Shown piece after piece: positions 8,886 to 17,892 of a stretch of 64,000 nucleotides of DNA (positions are counted from its first letter, which is position 1; each line of letters begins with the position of its first letter). The position numbers and the translations under genes are program-made. The DNA is from an uncultured Alteromonadaceae bacterium. Its GTDB lineage: Bacteria > Pseudomonadota > Gammaproteobacteria > Enterobacterales > Alteromonadaceae. The stretch is from the NCBI GenBank assembly GCA_947494925.1, contig CANLWS010000009.1:124001-188000 (forward strand), in the 5' to 3' direction. The notes beneath the pieces are model-generated. The model was not told the origin of the DNA. It was given only the letters and a program-made list of their open reading frames with translations, and searched no databases.

Positions 8886-10283
8886 CTAAAGCTCTTTTTC
8901 AGCAAATTCTGCCAATCGACTGCGCACCACACCATCCAGATTCAAGGTCGCACTGCCGGAGAAGTTTTTAAATTTCTCAACCAGATAGGTGAGGCCTGAC
9001 GTGACAGCAGATAAGTAATTGCTGTCGATTTGGGCCAGGTTACCACCACATATTAGCTTGGTCCCTTCGCCACACCGGGTGATGATTGTTTTAAGCTGTG
9101 ATGCGGTCAGGTTTTGCGATTCGTCCAGAATAACAATGGCGTTTTGGATACTTCTTCCACGCATAAAGTTGACGGATTTGAACTGAATATTGGCCTTTTC
9201 CATGATGTAATTCATCGAGCCTTTTACATTCTCATCATTTTTATGCAGCACTTCCAACGAGTCAGTGATAGCAGCCAACCAGGGCGCCATCTTTTCTTCT
9301 TCGGTGCCAGGCAGGAAGCCAATGGACTCGGCAATTTCAGGCGTGCTTCTGGTGACGATAATCTTATCGTACATGTTTTTTTCTACCACCATTTCAAGCG
9401 CTGCCGCCAGTGCCAGCAAGGTTTTACCGCTTCCGGCAGGTCCGGTGAGAATGACCAGATCAATATGTGGATCCAACAAGGAATGCAGTGCCATTGCCTG
9501 ACCGATGTTTTTGGGCGAAATCCCCCAGGCATTTCGCCCCATCAGACGTTCAAAACCCAGATCCAATACTTCCAGACTGTCCCCGTTGACAGATTCCACC
9601 AAACCGGCAAACTGTTTGTTTTCATCGATCAGAAATTCGTTCACATAGGCTTCCGGCAGCACCTTGCTTTCAATGGTGTGAATGGTGTCTCGACCTTCTG
9701 TGCGGCTGTCTACCGATTTGACCTGATCCCAGAAATTACCTTCAAAACAGTGATAGCCCTTTGAAAGGTATTTGATATCGCTGATCAGTTGGTCAGTTCG
9801 ATAATCTTCAACGTGTGCAAGGCCAGCTCCCTTAGCTTTCAGTCGCATGTTGATATCTTTGGTGACTAACACAACCTGATGAGGTGCTCGCTCGCTCTGC
9901 AGATGAAGTGCAGCGTTTATTATCCTGTTGTCATTTTCATTACTGGTAAAAACCTGCTGAGCCTGCGGCATTCCGTGGTCAGCGAAAATAGAAAGTGAAC
10001 CACTGGGCGCGGATTCGCCGGATCCCAGTCCTTGCATGGACACACCTTCGATCATTTGCTCAGGTGAAGCTTCATGCAAGAGGTCTTCCATTGCACGAAT
10101 AGAAACACGGGCGTCTCTGGCGACATCCTTTTTGCTATCTTTGATGTAATCGAGTTCTTCAAGGACTGTCATGGGGACAATCACATCATGTTCTTTAAAG
10201 GATAAAAAGGCGAGTGGTTCGTGCAGGAGAATATTGGTATCTAGTACATAAATTTTGGTGTCATCAGCTTTCTTTCTTGGCAT
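8886..10283 (-). CDS. PIN-PhoH family ATPase (putative RNase/helicase)
   Basis: A 465-residue two-domain protein. The N-terminal PIN nuclease domain (about 10-165) shows LDTNILLHE with Asp15, an EELD segment and TKDINMR. The C-terminal PhoH P-loop domain has Walker A GPAGSGKT at 281-288 and a Walker B segment (VILDESQNL). Proteins of this PhoH2/YlaK-like architecture are described as RNA-cleaving or unwinding enzymes; the cellular role is not well defined. The usual acidic PIN residues appear to be present, so nuclease activity is plausible. It is divergent from rapA across a region with an 8-bp inverted repeat. Confidence 0.9.
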   Translation of the reverse strand: MPRKKADDTKIYVLDTNILLHEPLAFLSFKEHDVIVPMTVLEELDYIKDSKKDVARDARVSIRAMEDLLHEASPEQMIEGVSMQGLGSGESAPSGSLSIFADHGMPQAQQVFTSNENDNRIINAALHLQSERAPHQVVLVTKDINMRLKAKGAGLAHVEDYRTDQLISDIKYLSKGYHCFEGNFWDQVKSVDSRTEGRDTIHTIESKVLPEAYVNEFLIDENKQFAGLVESVNGDSLEVLDLGFERLMGRNAWGISPKNIGQAMALHSLLDPHIDLVILTGPAGSGKTLLALAAALEMVVEKNMYDKIIVTRSTPEIAESIGFLPGTEEEKMAPWLAAITDSLEVLHKNDENVKGSMNYIMEKANIQFKSVNFMRGRSIQNAIVILDESQNLTASQLKTIITRCGEGTKLICGGNLAQIDSNYLSAVTSGLTYLVEKFKNFSGSATLNLDGVVRSRLAEFAEKEL

Positions 10284-10335
10284 CCGTCACTCCGGTTATG
10301 GTTGCGATTGAAGACTTTGCAAACAGCAATCTTGC

Positions 10336-10382
10336 GCCTGAGGAGATGAATGATGCATTTTTGTTCCGTAAATGCCTCAGGC
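10336..10382. promoter_or_regulatory. inverted repeat in the phoH-rapA divergent region
   Basis: GCCTGAGG (10336-10343) and CCTCAGGC (10375-10382) are perfect 8-bp inverted copies 31 bp apart. A second pair, GCATTT (10355-10360) and AAATGC (10370-10375), is nested inside and shares one base. It could be a leader hairpin of phoH or an operator looped between the two genes. Confidence 0.4.
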
Positions 10383-10497
10383 ACCTACTGTTGACTCCAC
10401 AATAAACCACTTTTTGCTGATATTCACCTACTTTTATAACAGAGAGTTGTTTACAATTGCGCGCCCCGAAATTGGGTATGGGTGCTGCGGAGAAAAT

Positions 10498-13329
10498 ATG
10501 CCTACAACTGAACAATATGCGCTGGGTCAGCGTTGGCTTAGCAATACTGAAACAGAATTAGGACTTGGGACAATTGTCGCCTTAGACGCCCGTACTGTCA
10601 CAATTTTATTTCCTGCTACAGGTGAAAGCCGTGTTTACGCCAGTCGAGCCGCACCACTGACAAGAGTGGTCTTCGAAGCAGGTGATACAGTAAAAACAAC
10701 CGAAGGTTGGGAGTTACAGGTCAAGAGTGTCGCCACCCAGAATGGCCAGGCTACTTATAGTGGCAAACGTATGGACATTGGGTCTTCGGTAGAACTGAAA
10801 GAAACCTTTATCAGCCACGACTTTCAACTTGATCAGCCACAACAGAGGCTGCTTGCCGGACAGGCCGATGAACCGAAATGGTTTGATATTCGCAGCCAAT
10901 GTATATCCAATCAATACAGGCACGCCACGTCCCCTTTGCTTGGATTTGTCGGAGCCAGAGTTGACCTAATCCCCCATCAATTACATATTGCGTCGCAGGT
11001 GGGTACCCGGCACGCACCCAGAGTGTTGCTAGCCGATGAGGTAGGTCTGGGGAAAACAGTTGAAGCTGCGCTGATAATCCATCAGCAATTATTAACTAAT
11101 CGTGCGCAACGGGTATTGATAGTTGTACCGTCCAGCCTGGTGCATCAATGGCTAGTAGAAATGTTACGCAGGGTCAATCTGGCCTTTTCGATCTTTGACG
11201 AAGAGCGCTGTCAGGCTATGTCAGAAGAGCCAGGCAACCCATTTGAAAGTGAACAGCTGGTACTTTGCAGTCTCGATTTCCTCACCCACAATAGTCAGTA
11301 TTACGAACAGGCGTTAGCAGCCAGTTGGGATTTAATGGTAGTGGATGAAGCCCACCACCTGACTTGGTCAACCGGCCAGGTCTCGCAGGAATATGCTGTG
11401 GTAGAAGGTCTGGCCCAGGTGACTAAAGGCGTACTATTGCTTACGGCCACACCTGATCAATTGGGCCACGAAAGTCATTTTGCTCGCTTAAGATTGCTCG
11501 ACCCGGCCAGATTCCATGATTATCCGACCTTTATTCAAGAAGAAAAAGGCTATGCAAAATTAGCTGCAGCTATTGAGCCACTGCTTCAAGGCGAGGATCT
11601 GGCAACAAATCAAATCCAAGCCATCCAGGACTTTGCTGGTAACTCGATGCTGGAGAACATCAATCAGGCGCAAAGCTACCAGAAAGAAACCTTGCTGCAC
11701 AAATTATTGGATCAGCATGGAACTGGCAGAATTCTGTTCAGAAACAGTCGTTCCGGCGTCAGCGGTTTCCCAACCAGGTTATTGAAATCTTATCCGCTTC
11801 CCCAACCAGAGGCTTATCGGAATGCACTATTAGAAGAAGACACTAATATTCGCTTGCATCTGACTCCAGAACGACAAGCGCAATTTGTTGATACCTGGAC
11901 CCAGATTGACCCCAGAGTCGATTGGTTAATTACCTTATTACAATCCCATCGGAGCCACAAAATTCTGGCGATTTGTGCCTATGCATCCACTGCCTTGCAA
12001 TTGGCTGAAGCCCTACGTGTTAAAACAGGCATCCGAGCCAGTGTTTTTCATGAAGGAATGAGTATTGTCGAGCGGGACAAGGCTGCAAACTACTTTGCCC
12101 AATCGGAAGAGGGTGCACAAATTCTGATTTGTAGTGAAATTGGTAGCGAAGGTCGCAACTTTCAGTTTGCTCATCATCTGGCTTTGTTTGATTTACCTCT
12201 GGTACCAGACCTGCTGGAACAACGTATCGGCAGATTGGATAGAATCGGACAAAAACAGGACGTCACGATCCACGTTCCCTATTTTGAAAACAGCGCGCAA
12301 AAAGTCATGCTGGATTGGTATCACTTAGGTTTAAACGCTTTCGAGCATACTTGCCCGACCGGCACCAACGTTTATGAAGAAACTGTGGAAAGTTTGTTTG
12401 CTGCTATTTTTGAACCGGGCAATCCTGGACTATTGCAGCAGCTCGTCGAGCAAACTGGCGAACTGCATCGTCAGATGAAACAAACATTGGAACAGGGAAG
12501 AGACAAGCTATTAGAACTTAACTCGTCCGGTTCTGGGCGCATTGAACCCCTCGTTGAACAAATTTTACAAGCGGAGGAATCCCCCCGACTCGAAACTTTC
12601 ATGACAAAATTGTTTGATTGCATTGGTGTACTGCAAGAAGAACTAGATGATGCCTGTTATCTGTTGCGTCCCACCGAATCCATGCAACAGCACTTACCTG
12701 GCCTGGACGAAGAAGGTATGACAGTAACTTACGAACGCCGAGCCGCCACCCAGCTGGAACATGTGCATTTTCTCAGTTGGGATCATCCTATGGTTCAGCA
12801 TGCAATGGACATGGTCACTACTGATGTCAATGGTAAAAGCGCCATCGGGATCAGTCAGGATAAATCCCTGCCACCTGGGACTTATTGGCTGGAATGTCTG
12901 TATGTGTTGTCTGGAAAAGCCCCGGCATTGCTGCAGCTAGATCGCTTTTTACCGCCGACGCCAGTGAAAATTGCTATCGACAGTAAAGGTTATCCTACGG
13001 ACAAAGTGTTCCATCAGTTAACCTCTGTTAATCAAAAAACAGCAGCTCAGTTAGCCGGAGCTTTAAGCAGTCATATAGAGAATAGCCTTCAAAAAGCAGA
13101 GCAATTCGCTACTCAGGAAGCTGACCATTTGCGGGAGACCAGCCTTGCTGAAATGCACAGACTTTTAGGGGATGAATTAAGTCGGCTGACGGAGCTTAAG
13201 GAGGTTAATCCTTCCATTCGCGCAGATGAACTTAGTCATCTGCGTACTCAGATTGAGTCGTTAAACGAAGTGATTCAATCTTCCAGCTTACATTTGGAAT
13301 CAATCAGATTGGTAGTGAACAATCACTGA
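10498..13329 (+). CDS. rapA: RNA polymerase-associated ATPase RapA
   Basis: A Swi2/Snf2-family ATPase that binds RNA polymerase and helps recycle it after transcription. From the ATG at 10498 the protein has 943 residues and opens with MPTTEQYALGQRWLSNTE, matching the family N-terminus. The frame extends upstream to 10372, but that extension is not RapA-like. Motifs visible: LADEVGLGKTVEAALI (Walker A), VVDEAHHL (DEAH box) and the C-terminal helicase block with EQRIGRLDRIGQ. The length is close to that of the E. coli protein. The stop overlaps the start of rluA by one base (TGATG), indicating translational coupling, and the rapA-rluA order is the same as in E. coli. Confidence 0.96.
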   Translation: MPTTEQYALGQRWLSNTETELGLGTIVALDARTVTILFPATGESRVYASRAAPLTRVVFEAGDTVKTTEGWELQVKSVATQNGQATYSGKRMDIGSSVELKETFISHDFQLDQPQQRLLAGQADEPKWFDIRSQCISNQYRHATSPLLGFVGARVDLIPHQLHIASQVGTRHAPRVLLADEVGLGKTVEAALIIHQQLLTNRAQRVLIVVPSSLVHQWLVEMLRRVNLAFSIFDEERCQAMSEEPGNPFESEQLVLCSLDFLTHNSQYYEQALAASWDLMVVDEAHHLTWSTGQVSQEYAVVEGLAQVTKGVLLLTATPDQLGHESHFARLRLLDPARFHDYPTFIQEEKGYAKLAAAIEPLLQGEDLATNQIQAIQDFAGNSMLENINQAQSYQKETLLHKLLDQHGTGRILFRNSRSGVSGFPTRLLKSYPLPQPEAYRNALLEEDTNIRLHLTPERQAQFVDTWTQIDPRVDWLITLLQSHRSHKILAICAYASTALQLAEALRVKTGIRASVFHEGMSIVERDKAANYFAQSEEGAQILICSEIGSEGRNFQFAHHLALFDLPLVPDLLEQRIGRLDRIGQKQDVTIHVPYFENSAQKVMLDWYHLGLNAFEHTCPTGTNVYEETVESLFAAIFEPGNPGLLQQLVEQTGELHRQMKQTLEQGRDKLLELNSSGSGRIEPLVEQILQAEESPRLETFMTKLFDCIGVLQEELDDACYLLRPTESMQQHLPGLDEEGMTVTYERRAATQLEHVHFLSWDHPMVQHAMDMVTTDVNGKSAIGISQDKSLPPGTYWLECLYVLSGKAPALLQLDRFLPPTPVKIAIDSKGYPTDKVFHQLTSVNQKTAAQLAGALSSHIENSLQKAEQFATQEADHLRETSLAEMHRLLGDELSRLTELKEVNPSIRADELSHLRTQIESLNEVIQSSSLHLESIRLVVNNH

Positions 13330-13985
13330 TGGCGATTCTCAATTACGCTCCTCCTGTCAGCCCCTATATCGAAATCCTTCATCAGGACGACGATATTCTG
13401 GTATTGAATAAACCAAGCGGACTGCTGTCGGTCCCCGGCAAGGCAGTTGAGCACAAAGACAGTTTGCAGTTGAGAGTGCAACGGGTGTTTCCCACCGCAA
13501 CCATAGTGCACCGCCTGGATATGGCGACTTCTGGCCTGATGTTAATGGCTCTGAATAAAGACAGCCACCGCCACCTCTCTCGACAGTTTGAACTACGGCA
13601 GACAAGTAAACGTTATCAGGCATGGGTTTGGGGGACACTGGAAAATAAAGCGGGCTCTGTGGAATTACCGCTTATCTGTGACTGGCCGAACCGACCGAAA
13701 CAGATGGTTGACCATGAGCGGGGGAAACCGGCTCTGACCTATTACAAGACGTTAGAGCAACAAGCACAGTGTGCCAAAGTTGAACTTATTCCAGTGACAG
13801 GTCGCTCTCATCAACTCAGAGTTCATATGCTAAGCCTGGGACATCCCATCTTAGGGGACAGGTTGTATGCCCATGCTGATGCACTAGCAATGGCTAAAAG
13901 GTTGCAGTTGCACGCCTGCGAAATTAGCTTCTGTCACCCGAAAAGCCAGGAAAAACTTACTTTTTCCAGCCCAAGTCCCTTTTAA
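13329..13985 (+). CDS. rluA: dual-specificity tRNA/23S rRNA pseudouridine synthase RluA
   Basis: A 218-residue pseudouridine synthase expected to modify U746 of 23S rRNA and U32 of several tRNAs. The catalytic motif HRLDMATSG places the nucleophilic Asp at residue 64, and the later TGRSHQLRVHM motif is intact. The length is normal for RluA and there is no S4 domain, which separates it from RluC and RluD. The start codon overlaps the rapA stop, so the two genes form an operon. Confidence 0.93.
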   Translation: MAILNYAPPVSPYIEILHQDDDILVLNKPSGLLSVPGKAVEHKDSLQLRVQRVFPTATIVHRLDMATSGLMLMALNKDSHRHLSRQFELRQTSKRYQAWVWGTLENKAGSVELPLICDWPNRPKQMVDHERGKPALTYYKTLEQQAQCAKVELIPVTGRSHQLRVHMLSLGHPILGDRLYAHADALAMAKRLQLHACEISFCHPKSQEKLTFSSPSPF

Positions 13986-13993
13986 ATCCAGTT

Positions 13994-14026
13994 AAAAAAG
14001 CCTACTGACACAACGTTGTCAGTAGG
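13994..14026. terminator. strong hairpin after rluA with its T-tract on the minus strand
   Basis: CCTACTGACA (14001-14010) and TGTCAGTAGG (14017-14026) form a perfect 10-bp stem with a 6-nt loop. On the plus strand it is followed by TGTCAGTTAG, which is not T-rich. On the minus strand it is followed by CTTTTTTAAC. It probably ends rapA-rluA transcription, but by sequence it is a better minus-strand terminator. Confidence 0.55.
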
Positions 14027-14091
14027 TGTCAGTTAGTCTGTTTTCTATCGCGTCTATTGATAACTTTTAAATCTATTGGGAAGCAGGAAAA

Positions 14092-14790
14092 ATGATAAAA
14101 CTCTATTGCTTTGGTGAAAACTTTGGTCTGCATGAGCCAAGCCCTTTCACTCTTAAAATTGATCTGATATTACGAATGGCTGGAATACCTTTCGAACCAA
14201 TTTCTGATGTGAATAACCTCCGCACCGCCCCAAAAGGAAAATTGCCATATGCAGAAGACAATGGCCAGATTATTGCGGATTCATTTTTCATTGTTGAACA
14301 TCTGAAGCGTTACCATGGTTTGGCATTGGATAACTGGTTGACTGATCAGCAAAAGGCAGTCGCGCAATTGGTGACAAAATCACTAGATGAAAATTTTTAT
14401 TGGTGCATTGTTTATTCCAGATGGGTTCCTGATGAAACCTGGGTAAAAGTGAAAGAAGCCTTCTTTGGAAATATGCCTTTCCCAATAAAATACATTGTTC
14501 CGAAAATCGCCAGAAAAAGTGTCAAAACTAACTTACTCCATCATGGCATAGGCAAGCACAGTGAAGAGGAAATCATGCAAATAGCCAGGCACAGCCTCTC
14601 AAGCCTGTCAGAGTTGCTGGGTGATCAAGACTATATGTTCGGGGGTAAAATGTCCTCATTGGACGCTTCAGCGTACGCATTTTTAGCTCAAGTAATTCTG
14701 GTGGACCTGGATAACGATCTGACCGCCATGGCACGTGAATACAAAAATCTGGTGAATTATTGCCAACGTATTTATCAAAGTTATTACTAG
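14092..14790 (+). CDS. glutathione S-transferase family protein (metaxin/Fax-like)
   Basis: A 232-residue protein with an N-terminal thioredoxin-like domain (about 1-75: LYCFGENFG, APKGKLPYAED, IADSFFIVEHL) and an all-alpha C-terminal GST domain with the conserved SSLDASAYAFLAQ segment. The SPFTLKIDL stretch and the GKLPY motif resemble the metaxin/failed-axon branch of GSTs rather than classical detoxifying enzymes. No catalytic Cys of the CPxC type is present. The substrate is unknown. The gene is monocistronic or loosely linked to the DUF3530 gene 94 bp downstream. Confidence 0.8.
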   Translation: MIKLYCFGENFGLHEPSPFTLKIDLILRMAGIPFEPISDVNNLRTAPKGKLPYAEDNGQIIADSFFIVEHLKRYHGLALDNWLTDQQKAVAQLVTKSLDENFYWCIVYSRWVPDETWVKVKEAFFGNMPFPIKYIVPKIARKSVKTNLLHHGIGKHSEEEIMQIARHSLSSLSELLGDQDYMFGGKMSSLDASAYAFLAQVILVDLDNDLTAMAREYKNLVNYCQRIYQSYY

Positions 14791-14884
14791 GGGCTGGTGA
14801 TCCCAAGGGTCAGATATCAATTTTATCAGCCGACAATAAACCTGGATCCTTAATGAAATTGCTTTACGGACCGATAAATTGCAT

Positions 14885-15775
14885 ATGCATAAATATCTGA
14901 ACACATTGGGATTGATGATACTGCTATCAGTCAATCATCAACTGGGGCATGCTCAGGCAGTTGCTGATCGTGAGCAACAACTCCTGCTTGACGTGCAGCG
15001 CAGCGAATTCGCTGACAGTTATGAAACCTTGTTAGCGGGAGAAAGGGAAGTGGTAGTGGTGACACAGGAATCCACTACACCTCTCACCAAAGGCGTTGCC
15101 CTCATTATTGGTGAATCGGGACTAGGACCCTTCAATCAAAACAGTGCCGCCGAACTTGCGAATATGATGAATCAGTATGGTTGGGTCAGCATGGTCATGC
15201 CTGCCCCCACCTCTGCTTTTTTTGCGCCACTGGAGGCGTCACCTGCAGTAGCTGCACAAAACGCTTCCAATGAGACTGAACCTTCATCAGACACTGAACA
15301 AAGCGTACATCCCAGGCAGGGACCCGTTGTTCTTGAAGAGGCTGAATTTAATCAACAGGAGCAGCAGCTAATGCTGCAACTGCAGGCTATAGTGCCAAAA
15401 ACGCAGCAGTACCCGGGTTTTTTTCTGGTAATAGCCCAGGGAACCAGTGCTGCCTGGCTGGGTAAAATTTACTCTGAACAAAAGCTGGGGTTACCTGACG
15501 CATTGATAGTGGTCAATCCTTATTGGCCACAAAGAGCTTACAACCAACAGATACCTGAAATACTTGCAAACACACAGATGCCAGTCTTGGATGTTTTCTC
15601 TCGCTGGGACAATAAATGGGGTAAAAGAACAGTGGCTGATAGAAAAGTCGCTGCTGAAAAAAATCTCAAACTGCATTACCGACAGCGTGAACTGATTGGT
15701 CAGATGATAGATAAAGAACAATATCGACTGCTGAGCAAAGAGATATATGGCTGGCTAACTCAAATGGGTTGGTAA
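14885..15775 (+). CDS. DUF3530-like exported protein (alpha/beta hydrolase-like)
   Basis: A 296-residue protein beginning with a signal peptide (MHKYLNTLGLMILLSVNHQLGHAQA). The mature part follows the pattern of DUF3530 proteins: a strand and turn (GVALIIGESGLGPFNQ), an aspartate-containing second half (PVLDVFSRWDN) and a C-terminal helix. It includes a low-complexity acidic linker near residues 115-145. DUF3530 members are predicted to have an alpha/beta hydrolase-like fold, but a canonical GxSxG nucleophile is not obvious (VIAQGTSAAW is the nearest). ATG at 14885 is chosen over a TTG two codons earlier. Confidence 0.7.
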   Translation: MHKYLNTLGLMILLSVNHQLGHAQAVADREQQLLLDVQRSEFADSYETLLAGEREVVVVTQESTTPLTKGVALIIGESGLGPFNQNSAAELANMMNQYGWVSMVMPAPTSAFFAPLEASPAVAAQNASNETEPSSDTEQSVHPRQGPVVLEEAEFNQQEQQLMLQLQAIVPKTQQYPGFFLVIAQGTSAAWLGKIYSEQKLGLPDALIVVNPYWPQRAYNQQIPEILANTQMPVLDVFSRWDNKWGKRTVADRKVAAEKNLKLHYRQRELIGQMIDKEQYRLLSKEIYGWLTQMGW

Positions 15776-15915
15776 GCTTTCGGCAGGGTGTGTTGCCTAG
15801 TTTAATTACTCTCAAATTCAAATGGATACCAATTGTTACTATTGCATAACACTCAAATGTTACAAACCTAGCTATAATTGTACCAAGGCCAATAAGAGTG
15901 TAATCAACGGCGGCA

Positions 15916-16239
15916 GTGAAAGTACAACATTTCATCGACAGTAAAACCAAACAGATACCTTACTTTGTCAGGGGATTCTGGGAGCACCGGATCCCCTATT
16001 CAGAGGTAGATCTGTACTTTTGGGATACCCTGGAAGAATGGTCGCAGGTACAGCGCCGGGACGAGGAACCTTATAGCCAACGAGAGCGTGTATTTTGGCA
16101 CCTGCTCCATCAATTGCATTATTGGCCCGAACAGAAGTTACTCAAGGATCCTTATTTGGTTAGCGAATTGAGTGCCTGCCTTGATTATCTTGAGGGCGAA
16201 GGCCAGTATCCACTTGATTGCATCGGCATTCGGCCCTGA
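15916..16239 (+). CDS. small conserved-looking protein of unknown function
   Basis: A 107-residue protein rich in aromatic and acidic residues (FWEHRIPYSEVDLYFWDTLEE, shown only in part). It has no signal peptide, membrane segment or recognised motif. The only possible start in the frame is GTG at 15916: a stop lies at 15901 and there is no internal Met. A TATAAT hexamer at 15873-15878 may be its -10 element, without a clear -35. Codon use looks like that of its neighbours. Function unknown; it is followed by about 240 bp with no feature. Confidence 0.55.
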   Translation: MKVQHFIDSKTKQIPYFVRGFWEHRIPYSEVDLYFWDTLEEWSQVQRRDEEPYSQRERVFWHLLHQLHYWPEQKLLKDPYLVSELSACLDYLEGEGQYPLDCIGIRP

Positions 16240-16476
16240 ATCTAAGTCATCTATACCAAATTATCTTTCCCTTAAGCTAATACCAGCAACAATAAAAACA
16301 AGCAGTAAACAAATTAAGTTACTCTGAACATCTGCCAAATACCCTTTCACAAAGTGAATTTCTCAAAAAGTCAGGTTCCAATCCTGTTTAATTCAATCAA
16401 TTCTGGGAGAGCACTTATTGATGCGGATGGGTATTAAAGCATTGAACAATTCATGCAGACATGATCCAATAGGGTT

Positions 16477-17868
16477 TTGCCGTTACCAGCCGATAATCCA
16501 TTGCACGCAACCTTTAAACAAACCCTCTTGAGTTATAAAGATAGACGCCTTTTGTCAGTCTTCCTTTTTGGCATTGCCAGTGGATTTCCATGGGTCATGA
16601 TAGGCTCAGTGTTATCTGCCTGGTTGAAAGATGAAGGCCTGAGCCGTTCTTCCATCGGTTTGTTTGGTGCAATATTTTTCGCGTTTTCGATCAATTTTTT
16701 ATGGTCTCCAATAATTGACAGAGTCCGACTTCCCTGGCTTGGCCAACGCCGGGGATGGATTGCATTTACTCAAATAATGATCGTTCTGGCCTGCGTTTTC
16801 ATGGCCAATATCTCCGCACAGGCAAATTTATATTACATCGCTTTGGCCGGGTTTCTCATTGCGGTTTTTGGCGCTACTCAAGATATCGCGATTGACGCCT
16901 ACCGCATTGACGTTATTCGGCCAGAGGAAAAAGACAAGCTTGCAGCTGCATCGGCAATGGCTACGGCTGGATGGTGGACAGGCTACGGTGGCTTGGGTGC
17001 CATTCCGTTTTTTATCGCTGACTTACCCAACTGGCAATGGTCGGAAATTTATTATGTGCTTGCCGCTATTATGTTGCTGTTGATGGGTACAGTCATCTTC
17101 AGTCGGGAACCTGTGACGGATCGCCTGGAACGTCACAAGCTAGCGAGCAAAGAATACGCCAGAATATTGGCTGACAGAGGGATTCAACCGACGCTTACGG
17201 GTCAAGTGCTAAATTGGCTGGCAGTGACCATTGTTGAACCCTTTCGTGAGTTTTTCACTCGAAACGGCGTAAAGTTAGCTTTGTCGATTCTGCTGTTCAT
17301 CTTCTTGTTTAAAATTGGCGAAGCCTTTTTAGGGCGCATGAGTATTGTATTCTACAAAGAGCTTGGGTTTTCCAATACAGACATAGGTAGTTTATCCAAG
17401 CTGCTGAACTGGTGGGTAACGATCATTTTTGCCGTATTAGGCGGTATGGTGAATATCCGTTACGGTATATTCAGAGGATTAATGACTGGTGGGATTGCCA
17501 TGGCCGCAAGCAATCTGATGTTTGCTGTAATGGCTCAGGTGGGGCCGGATAAAGCCCTATTCGCTATCACTATTTTCGTTGATGGTTTCACTGCCGCCTG
17601 GAGCACTGTCGCCATGGTTGCCTTTATATCGTTGCTTTGCAATCAGGCCTTTTCGGCCACGCAGTACGCATTGATGGCTTCCCTTGGCAATTTGGCCAAA
17701 GTACTGTTGTCATCCAGCAGTGGATATCTGGTAGATTGGCTTGATGGAAACTGGTCTTTGTTTTTTATTCTGACCGCAATTATGGTCATACCGAGCTTAC
17801 TTTTCCTTTGGACAATTCGGCATCATATTCATCGTATGGAATCGCGTCACAGCGAGAGTTCAGGGTAA
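16477..17868 (+). CDS. AmpG-like MFS permease (muropeptide transporter family)
   Basis: A 463-residue inner-membrane transporter of the major facilitator superfamily with about 12 predicted helices. The N-terminal signature (SYKDRRLLSVFLFGIASGFP) and the block FGATQDIAIDAYRID are typical of AmpG, which imports anhydro-muropeptides for peptidoglycan recycling and beta-lactamase induction. Other AmpG paralogues act on unknown solutes, so the substrate is not certain. There is no ATG near the expected N-terminus. A stop at 16462 leaves TTG at 16477 or TTG at 16501 as the most likely starts, and neither has a good ribosome site. Confidence 0.8.
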   Translation: MPLPADNPLHATFKQTLLSYKDRRLLSVFLFGIASGFPWVMIGSVLSAWLKDEGLSRSSIGLFGAIFFAFSINFLWSPIIDRVRLPWLGQRRGWIAFTQIMIVLACVFMANISAQANLYYIALAGFLIAVFGATQDIAIDAYRIDVIRPEEKDKLAAASAMATAGWWTGYGGLGAIPFFIADLPNWQWSEIYYVLAAIMLLLMGTVIFSREPVTDRLERHKLASKEYARILADRGIQPTLTGQVLNWLAVTIVEPFREFFTRNGVKLALSILLFIFLFKIGEAFLGRMSIVFYKELGFSNTDIGSLSKLLNWWVTIIFAVLGGMVNIRYGIFRGLMTGGIAMAASNLMFAVMAQVGPDKALFAITIFVDGFTAAWSTVAMVAFISLLCNQAFSATQYALMASLGNLAKVLLSSSSGYLVDWLDGNWSLFFILTAIMVIPSLLFLWTIRHHIHRMESRHSESSG

Positions 17869-17892
17869 TTGTGTCACTTCGTGTTGCTTCTG

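Noticed and set aside
10372-10497. 42-residue N-terminal extension of RapA
   Set aside because: Family proteins begin at the LGQRW region, matched by the ATG at 10498; the extension overlaps the inverted repeat and promoter region.
14791-14830. AAGGGTCAGATATCAATTTT resembles the left arm of the REP-like repeat near 62131
   Set aside because: Only the first part matches, no inverted partner is nearby, and the similarity could be chance.
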